Source: JAEUNJ01 sp052035955
Lineage (GTDB): Bacteria > Pseudomonadota > Gammaproteobacteria > Burkholderiales > Rhodocyclaceae
Assembly (NCBI GenBank): GCA_052035955.1
Contig: JBPOHD010000070.1
Location: forward strand, 1-64,000
Direction: 5' to 3'
DNA: 64,000 nt
A program made the translations under genes and the position numbers. Positions within the stretch are counted from its first letter, which is position 1. Each line of letters begins with the position of its first letter. Of the stretch, positions 16,566 through 24,593 are shown piece after piece. The notes beneath the pieces are model-generated. The model did no database searches. It saw nothing but the letters and a program-made list of their open reading frames with translations, and was not told where the DNA came from.

Positions 16566-17569
16566 TACGCCGCCACTCCGCCCAGGTCACCCCAGGAACG
16601 AACCGGCGCTCCAAGCTCTATCACGCGACGACGGAACGGAATCACGTTGCCTTCCGCCAGGTCTGCATCAGACAGGCCCACACCGCGCAACAGCTTCAAA
16701 TGCCGATACCAGGTCGCTTTAGGCATGCTGGCCTCTGCTTCCCGCCGACCGATGGCCCGGATCAAGCTCCAGGTGCGATAAGCCGCCAGCGCTTGCCCCC
16801 GACTCGGTGAAATTTCCTCCAACCCATCTAGCATCTTGTCCATTTCACAAACCTCCATAGACCCGATCCACCGTCCGAAAAAGTTTTGATGTTCCCGCTC
16901 TAATGCGCCCTCCGTCCACTGGTGCCACGCCTTACGCGCATGACGCCAAAATTCCCCGCGAAGCGCCAACTCTAGCCGCAGCAGCCGGTCACAAGCGACC
17001 AGTTGCTCCGGCGAAAATTCCGCCTGCTGCTTTTTGTCCTGATAGGCCGCATGCGGGCCTTTGTGGTAAGCCTTCGCGCCCTTCGTCCTGGAGCCGACAC
17101 CCCAATAAACGGACTCCGACATAGTGCGAACCTGATAGCGACCCCCCTCGGCATGACGCAGGTATTGCAACGCTTGCCGCACCTCGGCCGGACTACCAAG
17201 GTCGTAATTCAGAGTCACGTCAATACGTGAGCATTTCCACAGCCCCACGGACCGAGGCATGCCAACGTTGCACACGCGATCGACAAAATCGAGCATTTGC
17301 GCCCAGGCCACCACCGGCGAACCCGTGCCGAAAACATTGTTCGGCGACACCACCCGAGCCGGCGAACCGCAGATTTGCAAGGTATCCCCGGAAGCATGAA
17401 TTTGTAGTTGATGGCTGTCCGATCGGACCGACTCGCGGGTAGGCATTTGCCACTGCATCACCCCATCAGCATCGAGCTTGAGCAGCAGCCCTTGCCGACC
17501 CGCAAGCCTGTCCCAATCCGCCGGACGGATGTAACGCCGATCACAGCGGAGAGTAAGCCAGTCGATCAC
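16565..17569 (-). CDS. Phage/plasmid replication protein, II/X family
   Basis: A 334-residue rolling-circle initiator. The start is GTG 17569, in a GTGA overlap with the upstream small gene, giving VIDWLTLR, the typical opening of II/X-family proteins. CSRIDVTLNYDLGS and the SVYWG segment followed by AKAYHKG are family features; the Tyr in YHKG is a candidate nicking residue. The C-terminal part (LLRLELALRGEFWRH) matches the phage X domain. It nicks the double-stranded phage DNA at the plus-strand origin. Confidence 0.85.
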   Translation of the reverse strand: MIDWLTLRCDRRYIRPADWDRLAGRQGLLLKLDADGVMQWQMPTRESVRSDSHQLQIHASGDTLQICGSPARVVSPNNVFGTGSPVVAWAQMLDFVDRVCNVGMPRSVGLWKCSRIDVTLNYDLGSPAEVRQALQYLRHAEGGRYQVRTMSESVYWGVGSRTKGAKAYHKGPHAAYQDKKQQAEFSPEQLVACDRLLRLELALRGEFWRHARKAWHQWTEGALEREHQNFFGRWIGSMEVCEMDKMLDGLEEISPSRGQALAAYRTWSLIRAIGRREAEASMPKATWYRHLKLLRGVGLSDADLAEGNVIPFRRRVIELGAPVRSWGDLGGVAA

Positions 17570-17736
17570 CCGACGACCCGACGACGGGCATGCAGCATGC
17601 CCCCATGTTGATCGAGGACACCGAACACCGGGACCGAACCGCCCCACACCCGCACCCGAATAAGGAACCGTACCCGCTCCGCGTCGATCACGGAGCGGGC
17701 CGGAAGCACGTTGGAACGCATCCCCGCGCAGCCCAT
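17566..17736 (-). CDS. Small phage protein, unknown (56 aa)
   Basis: A short basic product. ATG 17736 overlaps the stop of the upstream gene (TGATG); GTG at 17739 is an alternative with AAGGAG eight bases away. It overlaps the replication gene by four bases (GTGA). No domain is recognised. The unbroken chain of four-base overlaps on both sides is the main support for it being real. Confidence 0.5.
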   Translation of the reverse strand: MGCAGMRSNVLPARSVIDAERVRFLIRVRVWGGSVPVFGVLDQHGGMLHARRRVVG

Positions 17737-18011
17737 CACGACCGCCACTCCTTACGATGGGCGACGAGCGCATCATCCAAGGCACGACCGAGCGCTCGCG
17801 TTTCCTGGTCGCTCCCGCTATTGAGGAAGGCCGCACGGACCGCAGCAAGCGAGTCCGTAATCTCGAACCCGTGCCGCCAGTCAACAGCAACGCAGATGAG
17901 AACCTCGCCATCGGTGCCACTGACCAGCACGTCGAAAACCTCGGACCCATCGGAAAGAACCGACTTCGCAAGGTGGAAAACCGCTTCCGAGCCCTGCCGG
18001 AGGAGTGTCAC
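17736..18011 (-). CDS. Small phage protein, unknown (91 aa)
   Basis: A soluble 91-residue product with an even mix of acidic and basic residues. It starts with GTG 18011 in a GTGA overlap with the ssDNA-binding protein gene. Predicted fold is alpha/beta (strands around SEVFDVLVSG and EVLICVAVDW, helices after). No family is recognised. It sits between the ssDNA-binding and replication genes, so a part in phage replication is possible. Confidence 0.6.
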   Translation of the reverse strand: MTLLRQGSEAVFHLAKSVLSDGSEVFDVLVSGTDGEVLICVAVDWRHGFEITDSLAAVRAAFLNSGSDQETRALGRALDDALVAHRKEWRS

Positions 18012-18313
18012 GCTGCCACCTTCGCGGCAACGGGCCGGAACCCGACGACCTGGAGACGAATCCCCTTCGCGCCGATGATCTCGGCGGTCTCGAGTTCGAC
18101 CTCAGCCGGGAATTTGACCTGGCCAAAGCGCGGAACGGCGTCGATGGCGAGATCGAGGTCGACGGTTTCGAAACCGAAGCCGGCGATCTGGATTTGCTGC
18201 TTGGCGACGGGTTCCAGCGCACGGAGAACCGTGCATTGCGCGAAATCGAAGGGTTTTCCGCTTTCCTTCCCCACCCCCGACAGACGTTTGACCCCGATAA
18301 CAATGGCTTTCAT
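18008..18313 (-). CDS. Phage single-stranded DNA-binding protein (pV-like)
   Basis: A 101-residue protein starting at ATG 18313 with AAGGG seven bases upstream; the longer in-frame start at 18388 runs into the promoter and is rejected. It is rich in beta strands, with KAIVIGVKRLSGVGKESGKP and FAQCTVLR at the front. Size, first position in the operon and pattern fit the gene V/DNA-binding proteins that coat new plus strands before packaging. No aromatic-rich signature proves it. Confidence 0.7.
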   Translation of the reverse strand: MKAIVIGVKRLSGVGKESGKPFDFAQCTVLRALEPVAKQQIQIAGFGFETVDLDLAIDAVPRFGQVKFPAEVELETAEIIGAKGIRLQVVGFRPVAAKVAA

Positions 18314-18335
18314 GACCTGACCCTTTCGAATGGAC

Positions 18336-18404
18336 GACACCACACGGTGACGGGCAGCAGAATAGACACCGATTGGTGTCATTGTCAAGACACCGAATGG
18401 AGAC
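18336..18404. promoter_or_regulatory. Three 16-bp operators of the phage repressor
   Basis: Copies are GACACCACACGGTGAC (18336-18351), GACACCGATTGGTGTC (18365-18380, a perfect palindrome) and GACACCGAATGGAGAC (18389-18404). The half-site is GACACC. The middle copy fills the spacer of the leftward phage promoter and the third fills the spacer of the repressor promoter, a layout typical of a lysogeny switch. The adjacent helix-turn-helix gene is the likely ligand. Confidence 0.8.
18359..18388 (-). promoter_or_regulatory. Promoter of the leftward phage operon
   Basis: On the minus strand TTGACA (18388-18383) and TATTCT (18364-18359) are separated by 18 bases, close to the sigma-70 consensus. 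The spacer is exactly the middle repressor operator. The first gene starts 46 bases downstream at 18313. Confidence 0.75.
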
Positions 18405-18410
18405 TATCGT
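18382..18410 (+). promoter_or_regulatory. Candidate promoter of the phage repressor gene
   Basis: TTGTCA (18382-18387) and TATCGT (18405-18410) with a 17-base spacer that coincides with the third operator. Its -35 box overlaps the -35 box of the leftward promoter on the other strand, so the two promoters are back to back and polymerase binding should be mutually exclusive. Confidence 0.55.
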
Positions 18411-18446
18411 TGACGCAGGTCAAACCACAGAGAGAAAGGGGCGCAC

Positions 18447-18863
18447 ATGACCCCCCAGGAATACCTAGATGCCGCGAAGGGACGGATGGGCATTACAAGC
18501 GACTACGCCCTAGCGCAGCGGTTCGAGATACCACGGCAAGACGTGGCGCGATACCGCAAAGGGCGATGCCCGGACAACTACACGGCGACCAAGATCGCCA
18601 TTACCCTGGAGCTTGACCCCGCCCAGGTCATTGCAGACCTCGAAGCACAGCGAGAGAAGGACCCGCGCCGCCTGGACTTCTGGCGTTCTTTTCTGGCGCG
18701 TGCCGCAGTAGTGGCCACCCTGGCGTGCACGCTGGCGTCGAATTATTCCGATGGATTAGGATTCGGAGTAAATTCCAATGGTGGCAATGACTTGGCGATC
18801 ATAAGCGCGGTGATAGTGGCGTATTTATGGGCGTCGAGGCGTCGGATAATGTGTATTATGTAA
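18447..18863 (+). CDS. Phage repressor, helix-turn-helix with membrane-like tail
   Basis: A 138-residue protein. Residues 1-65 form a helix-turn-helix of the DUF3693 kind (SDYALAQRFEIPRQDVARYR then NYTATKIAITLELDPAQVIA). The C-terminal half is unusual: two hydrophobic stretches, about residues 84-100 and 116-130, separated by a Gly/Asn-rich loop and ended by RRR, suggesting membrane anchoring. AGAGAAAGGGG precedes the ATG. It is divergent from the phage operon and surrounded by its likely operators. The stop codon lies in the dif-like attachment site. Confidence 0.75.
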   Translation: MTPQEYLDAAKGRMGITSDYALAQRFEIPRQDVARYRKGRCPDNYTATKIAITLELDPAQVIADLEAQREKDPRRLDFWRSFLARAAVVATLACTLASNYSDGLGFGVNSNGGNDLAIISAVIVAYLWASRRRIMCIM

Positions 18864-18866
18864 AAT
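18839..18866 (+). other. dif-like XerCD attachment site (right prophage end)
   Basis: XerC arm GCGTCGGATAA (18839-18849), six-base centre TGTGTA, XerD arm TTATGTAAAAT (18856-18866). Compared with the proteobacterial dif consensus there are two mismatches in the XerC arm, one in the centre and one in the XerD arm. ATAA and TTAT are placed symmetrically around the centre as in dif. This is where a filamentous phage lacking its own integrase would recombine, and the local chromosome may be the replication terminus. Confidence 0.7.
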
Positions 18867-18973
18867 ACACGATCACCCGATATCACCCGATGACAGGTCC
18901 CCGCGCCGCTGGGCAAGCCCGGGGCGGCTATCCAGCCCCCCAGACCGAGACTCCCTGACGCAGGATAAGGCGC

Positions 18974-19549
18974 CTATGCTCGACCCTTCAGGGCGGCAGA
19001 CAGGGCCAACAAGCCAGACACGGTGCCTTCGAGCATGGACCGATGCATGGGATTGGTCAGGCGACCCTCCTGATCGAACGCCGTGTCCGCACCGGCCAGG
19101 GCCATCTGGCCCGGCGCCACCGTGACGCCCAGATTGGAAAGCAAGAGGCGCAGATGCGGCAACCCACGGATTCCGCCGAGCGAACCCGCGGACGCGGCCA
19201 ACAAGGCTGCGGCCTTTCCAGCGAACGGCGAGGCCATTCCAGGTGCAGGCCGCGAAACCCAGTCGATGGCATTCTTCAGCAAGGGCGTGAAGAACCCGTT
19301 GTACTCAGGCGAGGCGATCAGGAAACCATCGTGGGCGGCGAATGCCTCCTTGAGATCACGCGCCCCCTGCGGCAGGCCTTCGGCTGCTTCCAGGTCTCCG
19401 TCGTATATCGGCAAAAAGGCCGGTGTGATCGGGAGATCCGAGACCTCGGCACCCAAGCTTCGGGCGTGGGCGATGGCAAGCGACAGCAGTCGGCGGTTCA
19501 TCGAATCGCGACGCGCGCTGCCGCAAATGGCAAGAATTCGAGGGGTCAT
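18974..19549 (-). CDS. NADPH-dependent FMN reductase family protein
   Basis: A 191-residue flavodoxin-fold protein. LAICGSARRDSMNRRL is the FMN phosphate-binding loop, and SPEYNGFFTPLLKNAIDW is the family signature for flavin contact and dimer formation. Members reduce FMN, quinones, chromate or azo dyes with NADPH; the substrate cannot be told. ATG 19549 has GGAG eight bases upstream, while the frame extends further without support. It is the first host gene to the right of the prophage. Confidence 0.9.
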   Translation of the reverse strand: MTPRILAICGSARRDSMNRRLLSLAIAHARSLGAEVSDLPITPAFLPIYDGDLEAAEGLPQGARDLKEAFAAHDGFLIASPEYNGFFTPLLKNAIDWVSRPAPGMASPFAGKAAALLAASAGSLGGIRGLPHLRLLLSNLGVTVAPGQMALAGADTAFDQEGRLTNPMHRSMLEGTVSGLLALSAALKGRA

Positions 19550-19846
19550 TCGTATGCTCCAGGGGTGATATCGTGGGGATGGCGACCGGCCTGCGCTCCG
19601 GGAGGCGCCGGTATGCTCTCCGGGAGGCGCCGGTATGCTCTCCATCCCGGAACCTCGCGAAAAGATATTACCAATCGGGGCGGCAGAGGAGCCTCGACAT
19701 TGCGAAGGCCCCGTAGCCATCCAGGGAGGCGCGGTGCGTGCGGTTGCACCCTCCCGGTTCCTGGCAAGGAATTCCCGGAAGGCAGCCTTGGGAGCGAGGA
19801 CCAACTGCATGTGGACGATGCGGACCCGGGGTGCGTCATTGGGGAA
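19550..19846. other. Intergenic region with a short tandem duplication
   Basis: About 300 bases upstream of the FMN reductase gene and downstream of the amidase gene. Apart from the 22-base tandem repeat at 19598-19641 nothing is recognised; open frames through it lack coding features. Confidence 0.4.
19598..19641. repeat. 22-bp tandem repeat, two copies
   Basis: The unit CCGGGAGGCGCCGGTATGCT plus CT occurs twice head to tail (19598-19619 and 19620-19641) with no mismatch. It probably arose by slippage and could vary in copy number between strains. It contains a GGCGCC palindrome. Confidence 0.7.
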
Positions 19847-20605
19847 TCATCGCTCGGCAGAATGACGGCCCCCTGCCCCCTGGAACGCGAGGCAATCACG
19901 TATGCCGGCCGCGATCGCCTCGGCCTGCGCCAGACGGACCTCGGGACGGGCGAGCCATGCTTCTTCCACCGGGTTCACGACCACCCCGGCTTCCACCAGG
20001 ATCGCCGGACTGCGCGCCGAATTGAGCACCGCGAGGGCATCCCGGGCGAAGATACCCCGCCGCCCGTCGATCACCGGGCGCGCCTCTCCGAGTACCGGAT
20101 CCGCATGGTACCGGGAGGGCGAAAAACCCGCGGCCAGGAGTCGGTCGGCCACCCGCCCGGCACATAGGGCGCTCGCCTTGTAGTCACGGTTCCCGCGGGA
20201 GACCCACACAGAGTAGCCGGCGAATTGCGGATCCCGCACGGGCAGGAATCTTTCGCGGACCGAGTCATGGTGGATGGAAACGAACAGTCGGGTTCCTGCG
20301 GCCTCCCTGGTTCGGGCGGCGAGGGATACGCTCAGGCCATCCGCCCCGATGACGCGAACGCCCAGGCCGCCACCGCCGAGGATTTCGGCGACCGAAAGCG
20401 CGAGCCGACGGTTGAGCTCGAATTCCGGAACCCCGCTGGCGCTCGTGACCCCCGGTTTTTCAAGGTAGTGGCCCACGTCCACCGCCACTTCGGCCGCCCA
20501 TGCAAGTTCTGCCCCCAAGGCGGCCACAGGCAGCACCCAGAGGGAAAGCGTCCGACGTTTCCGGAGGGCGGGCCGATCGTCCCTTCGCGCCGGCGCCGGA
20601 TTCAT
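19847..20605 (-). CDS. N-acetylmuramoyl-L-alanine amidase (Amidase_3)
   Basis: A 252-residue exported zinc amidase that removes stem peptides from murein. A signal-type hydrophobic segment spans about residues 20-38 (ending AWAAEV). Zinc and catalytic residues: DVGH (His46), Glu near 61, SIHHDS (His near 112) and the ILVEAG Glu near 213. It lacks the AMIN targeting domain of AmiC, so it is a minimal version. ATG 20605 is preferred for the GGGAGGG just upstream; earlier in-frame starts lack one. Confidence 0.88.
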   Translation of the reverse strand: MNPAPARRDDRPALRKRRTLSLWVLPVAALGAELAWAAEVAVDVGHYLEKPGVTSASGVPEFELNRRLALSVAEILGGGGLGVRVIGADGLSVSLAARTREAAGTRLFVSIHHDSVRERFLPVRDPQFAGYSVWVSRGNRDYKASALCAGRVADRLLAAGFSPSRYHADPVLGEARPVIDGRRGIFARDALAVLNSARSPAILVEAGVVVNPVEEAWLARPEVRLAQAEAIAAGIRDCLAFQGAGGRHSAER

Positions 20606-20682
20606 GGCCCTCCCGGCCCGGTCACCCATCCGGCAACCGGATTCTGATGTGCCTTTAGCCCATCGACACACGGTCGGCGGGC

Positions 20683-20991
20683 TCAGGGAACCATGGCCCG
20701 CAGGAATTCATCCCGGGCAGCCTCCAACTGGCCCCGTCGCTCCTCCGGTACCAGTCCGCGGCAGCGATCGCAGAGCACGTCCAGGGCGGCGATGACCCGC
20801 GTGCGGGACAGCGGCGGCCCCTCCTCCGTTTCCCGAGCCGGCAAGACCTGTCCGTCCAGCGGCTTCAGGACGGCATAGCGGGGAATCAGGCGTTGCCCGC
20901 CCTTGCCGGTGGCGAGCAAGGGGCCGCTCTTAACGTATTGTTCGCCCTCGAATTCGAACCGGGCGCCCATGGGCAACTGGTGGATTTTCAT
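20683..20991 (-). CDS. Conserved hypothetical protein
   Basis: A 102-residue soluble product starting at ATG 20991 (GAGGA eleven bases upstream). The first half (MGARFEFEGEQYVKSGPLLA then GGQRLIPRYAVL) reads as a small beta domain; the second half is helical and has a CDRC pair. No family is recognised. It lies 43 bases before the VOC gene start region on the same strand and 77 bases before the amidase gene, so it may be co-transcribed. Confidence 0.65.
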   Translation of the reverse strand: MKIHQLPMGARFEFEGEQYVKSGPLLATGKGGQRLIPRYAVLKPLDGQVLPARETEEGPPLSRTRVIAALDVLCDRCRGLVPEERRGQLEAARDEFLRAMVP

Positions 20992-21034
20992 CGGGGGGAT
21001 GTCCTCATCATTCTCGCGCGGCCGCGGCCCATGC

Positions 21035-21403
21035 CTAGCCCATGCAGAATACATTGAGCTTGTTGCCGTCCAGGTCGCGGAAATACCCGGCATAGTAGCC
21101 GTCGCCGCGAGGCCCGGCGGGACCCTCGTCCTTGCCGCCCAGTTCAAGGGCTTTCCGATGCACCCGGTCCACGGTTTCCCGCGACGGGACCACCAGGGCC
21201 ACCATGACTCCGTTGCCCACCGTCGCCGCATTGCCGTCGAAGGGCTTCATCAGGGCGAGGCTCGGCTTGTCCGGCGCGGTGCCCCAGGCGATTCCGCGCC
21301 CGAAATCCCACAAGCGGCCGGCGCCGATCTCTCCCAGCAGGGCGTCGTAGAAGGATGCTGCCCGTGCCAGGTCGTTCGTTCCAAGGGTCACGTAACCGAT
21401 CAT
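21035..21403 (-). CDS. VOC superfamily (glyoxalase/bleomycin-resistance fold) protein
   Basis: A 122-residue protein with the paired beta-alpha-beta-beta-beta fold: GYVTLGTNDLARAASFYDAL at the front and YYAGYFRDLDGNKLNVFC at the end. The family binds a divalent metal and includes lyases, dioxygenases and drug-binding proteins. This short single-unit type is usually uncharacterised. GGAGGAGG precedes ATG 21403. The much longer reading frame to its right is antisense to the potassium channel and is not coding. Confidence 0.85.
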   Translation of the reverse strand: MIGYVTLGTNDLARAASFYDALLGEIGAGRLWDFGRGIAWGTAPDKPSLALMKPFDGNAATVGNGVMVALVVPSRETVDRVHRKALELGGKDEGPAGPRGDGYYAGYFRDLDGNKLNVFCMG

Positions 21404-21583
21404 TGCCGCCTCCTCCGGGTCGATGGGCCCGTAGTGTATGTCCAGCCCGGCCGTCGCGGATTCGGAAATCGCTTCTGCCCCGGCGATCAACACTAGAATC
21501 GGTTCCCAGCCGGCGGAGTGGGGAGATTCCGCCGGGCCCCGGCAAAGACAATCGCCGCGGGCATCCTGAAGGGGAGGAAAACC

Positions 21584-23239
21584 TTGTCCGCACCGTTCAA
21601 ACGTTCCACGCGGGGCCTCGTCGCCCTGCTCGTATCCATTCCGTTGGCGATCGTCCTGCTCGGCTGCCTGTACATGGCCGGCATGTCCTATCTCGAAAAC
21701 AACCCGCGCGATTTCTGGAGCAGCATCGAGTGGGCCTCGGAGACCCTCACCACGACGGGCTACGGGGCGGACTCCCATTGGCAGCATCCGCTCATGAACC
21801 TGCTGGTCATCGCCACCCAGATCCTCGGCATGTCCCTCTACGTGCTCTTCTTTCCGGTCTATCTGCTGCCCTACCTGGAGGAACAGTTCGAGGCCCGTCT
21901 GCAACGGAAACTGCCGCCCATGGACGGCCGGGTGCTCATCCAGCGTTACAGCCCCGCCGTCGATTCCCTGGTGGTCGAACTGGGCCGCGCCGGCATTCCG
22001 ATGGTCGTCCTGGAGCAGGACGACGCCCTCGCCCGCAGTCTCCGCGACAGGGGATACGACGTGGTGGCGGGCAACCTCGAGGAACAGGCGAACTTGCTGG
22101 AAGGCGTGGCGAAGGCCAGGGCACTCGTCACCAATGCCGACGACCACCTGGGAGCCACCTTCATCCTGACGGCCCGGGAATACGGATTCGACGGCCCGAT
22201 CCTGGCCCTCTGCGCGGACCCCCTGCACCGGGCCCCCATGGAGAAGATCGGCGCGACGGCTGTCTTCACGCCATCCCACGTGCTGGCGGCGGCCCTGGCG
22301 GCCCGCGCCAGTACGAGGATCAACCCGCGGCACGAAGGATTGCGCCTGCTGGGCGGTCATGTGGACGTGGCCGAGTTCCGCGTACACGAGGAGACCCCCC
22401 TCGCCGGCCAGCGCCTGGGCGACCTGCGGATGCGCGAGCAGCACGGCGTGACCATCATCGGCCAGTGGGTGGCCGGCAGGTTCCGCCTCGTCGAAGGCCC
22501 GGATACGCGCATCGAAACGGGTGCCATCCTCGTCGCCGTGGGGCCCCAGGACAGCCTCCGGCGGATCGAGCAAATGGCGACGCCGATCAACCGCGACGGC
22601 ACGATCGTCGTGGCGGGCTACGGCGCAGTCGGCCACAAGGTTGTCCAGATGCTCAAGGATGCCGGTGAAACCACCGTCGTGATCGACACGAACCCCGGGG
22701 ACGGGGTGGACGTCGTGGGCAACGTGCTCGAGCAATCGACGCTGGTGAAGGCCGGGGTCAAGCAGGCCAAGGCGGTGGTCCTGGCCTTGAGCAACGACAG
22801 TGCCGGCGTCTTCGGCGCCGCCGTCGTCCGGGATTACGCCAGCAACCTGCCCCTGATCGCACGGGTCAACCGGGCACCCAATGTCGCCAGGCTCTACGCG
22901 GCCGGTGCCGATTTCGCGCTGTCGATCGGCCAGGTCGCCGGCCAGATCCTCGCGCACCATCTGCTCGACAACGACGACCTGATCCTGGAAGAACAGCTTC
23001 GGTTCATTCGCGTCTCGCCGGGTTCCCTGGCCGGCGCCCATCCGTGGAAGGCCCAGGTCCGGGAAAGGACCGGGGCAGCCGTGGTCGCCGTCGAACGGGA
23101 TGGCGAAGTCCTGGTCAATTTCGATGCCTCCTTCCGGGTGGCGCAGGACGACGTGGTATTCGTCTGCGGTTCCGCCATTTGCCTCGACAAGTTCCGGCAG
23201 GTCTTCAGGGCCGGTTCGCCAGCCAGGTCGGCCGAATAG
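21584..23239 (+). CDS. Two-TM potassium channel with tandem RCK domains
   Basis: A 551-residue membrane protein. Two transmembrane helices (about residues 11-36 and 67-95) flank a pore helix and the potassium selectivity filter TTTGYG (near 56-61). The cytoplasmic part has two RCK/TrkA-N Rossmann units, the second starting IVVAGYGAVGHKVV, and TrkA-C segments. It should pass K+ in a nucleotide- or ligand-gated way, like MthK-type channels. TTG 21584 with GGGGAGG nearby is preferred; GTG 21518 is an upstream alternative giving 573 residues. Confidence 0.88.
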   Translation: MSAPFKRSTRGLVALLVSIPLAIVLLGCLYMAGMSYLENNPRDFWSSIEWASETLTTTGYGADSHWQHPLMNLLVIATQILGMSLYVLFFPVYLLPYLEEQFEARLQRKLPPMDGRVLIQRYSPAVDSLVVELGRAGIPMVVLEQDDALARSLRDRGYDVVAGNLEEQANLLEGVAKARALVTNADDHLGATFILTAREYGFDGPILALCADPLHRAPMEKIGATAVFTPSHVLAAALAARASTRINPRHEGLRLLGGHVDVAEFRVHEETPLAGQRLGDLRMREQHGVTIIGQWVAGRFRLVEGPDTRIETGAILVAVGPQDSLRRIEQMATPINRDGTIVVAGYGAVGHKVVQMLKDAGETTVVIDTNPGDGVDVVGNVLEQSTLVKAGVKQAKAVVLALSNDSAGVFGAAVVRDYASNLPLIARVNRAPNVARLYAAGADFALSIGQVAGQILAHHLLDNDDLILEEQLRFIRVSPGSLAGAHPWKAQVRERTGAAVVAVERDGEVLVNFDASFRVAQDDVVFVCGSAICLDKFRQVFRAGSPARSAE

Positions 23240-23492
23240 GTCCAGGCCAGCCCGGATCCGGATGGGGACGAAAGTCGGCACCCCGGTCCGGGCCGTGTCC
23301 CAACCGATGCCATGCCTTCGCCTGCCGCGGAGATTCGGTGTTTAACTGACGGATAATGGATTTTTCTCGTTGGTGGTTGTATCCTATTACCAAAGTGATA
23401 TTCCTCGCCTGAGGTCCAGTCGCCTGCCCCCCCCCTCGATCCGGTCCCCGCGCATCATTGCCGCGGCTGCAACGCGTCCCGGAGAAAAGCAA

Positions 23493-24593
23493 ATGAAGAA
23501 AACGACCCTGAGCCTGATGTTGCTGAGCTCCCTCACCCTGTTCGCCTGCGGACCGGCGGAACCGATCCGGATCGGGTTCGTCGGCGGACTCTCCGGCAGC
23601 AGTTCCGATGTCGGTACCGCCGGCCGCGACGCCGTGGTTCTGGCCATCGAACAGGTCAACAATGCCGGCGGGATAGCCGGGCGCAAGGTCGAGCTGATCG
23701 AGCGTGACGACGCCCAGAACAAGGACGCGGCGACCCGGTCGGCGACCGAACTGGCGGCTGCCGGGGTGGTTGCCGTCATCGGCCCCTTCACCAGCGCCAT
23801 GGCTGCCGCCACCGTTCCGGTGCTGGAGAAGTCCGCCATCGTCACCATCAGTCCGACGGTCACCTCGATGTCCTTCTACGGCAAGGATGACCACCTGATC
23901 CGCATCAACCGCACGACCCAGGACAACGCCAACGACTACGCGGCGGTGCTGCTGAGCCGTCAGCAACGGCGTATCGCGGTGGCCTACGACACCCGCAACC
24001 GCTCCTTCACCGAGTCCTGGCTCAACGAGTTCCGCAAGGCCATGAGCTCCAGCGGCGGCCAGTTGGTTGCCGAAGTTCCCTATGAATCCCGGCCCGAGGC
24101 ACAGTGGGATGCGGTCGTCGCCGAGATGCTGAGGAACCGGCCCGACGGATTGTTCTTCATCTCCCCGACACCCGACGTCGTCGCCCTGTCGGCCCAGGCC
24201 AGGCGGCAGGCCCCCGAACTGCCGATCGGCGCCACCGAATGGGCGGCCAGCGAGGGCCTGCTCGAGGGCGGGAAGGCCGTCGAGGGTCTGGTCATCGTCC
24301 AGAACTACAACCGGGATGACGATTCGGCCCGCTACGGGGATTTCCGGACTGCATTCGCCCGGCGATTCGGTCGCAATCCCGGCTACAGTTCCGTGTCCGC
24401 CTACGATGCGGCCACCGTCCTCTTCACCGCCCTGGCCAAGCGGGGCAAGGACGAGAGCCCCAAACAGGCGATCCTGCGCTACGGCCCCTACCAGGGCCTG
24501 CAGCAGCAGATCGCCTTCGACGCCAACGGCGACACCCTGCGCAAGGTGTTCTTCACCGAGATCCGCGACGGCCGCTACGTACTCTTGCGGTGA
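23493..24593 (+). CDS. Lipoprotein ABC substrate-binding protein (Leu/Ile/Val type)
   Basis: A 366-residue periplasmic-binding-protein type I. The N-terminus is a lipoprotein signal (LTLFAC|G, Cys20), so it is anchored to a membrane. The IGFVGGLSG, DAVVLAIEQVNNAGGIAGRK and ERDDAQNKD segments are typical of branched-chain amino acid or aromatic acid binding proteins. GGAG precedes ATG 23493. No permease or ATPase gene lies nearby, so it is an orphan component or serves a sensor. Confidence 0.88.
   Translation: MKKTTLSLMLLSSLTLFACGPAEPIRIGFVGGLSGSSSDVGTAGRDAVVLAIEQVNNAGGIAGRKVELIERDDAQNKDAATRSATELAAAGVVAVIGPFTSAMAAATVPVLEKSAIVTISPTVTSMSFYGKDDHLIRINRTTQDNANDYAAVLLSRQQRRIAVAYDTRNRSFTESWLNEFRKAMSSSGGQLVAEVPYESRPEAQWDAVVAEMLRNRPDGLFFISPTPDVVALSAQARRQAPELPIGATEWAASEGLLEGGKAVEGLVIVQNYNRDDDSARYGDFRTAFARRFGRNPGYSSVSAYDAATVLFTALAKRGKDESPKQAILRYGPYQGLQQQIAFDANGDTLRKVFFTEIRDGRYVLLR

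Larger units (their letters stand above)
12379..18866 (-). mobile_element. Inovirus (filamentous phage) prophage
   Basis: A 6.5-kb block between the ankyrin gene and the FMN reductase gene with all modules of a filamentous phage in one leftward operon: ssDNA-binding protein, two small genes, II/X-family replication protein, small hydrophobic virion proteins, signal-peptide-bearing major coat, glycine-rich adsorption protein, DUF5455 protein and Zot ATPase, plus a divergent repressor. No integrase is present. The right end carries a dif-like XerCD site and the left end shares its CGGATAATGTG core, so integration by host XerCD is inferred. All virion and replication genes look intact. Confidence 0.88.
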
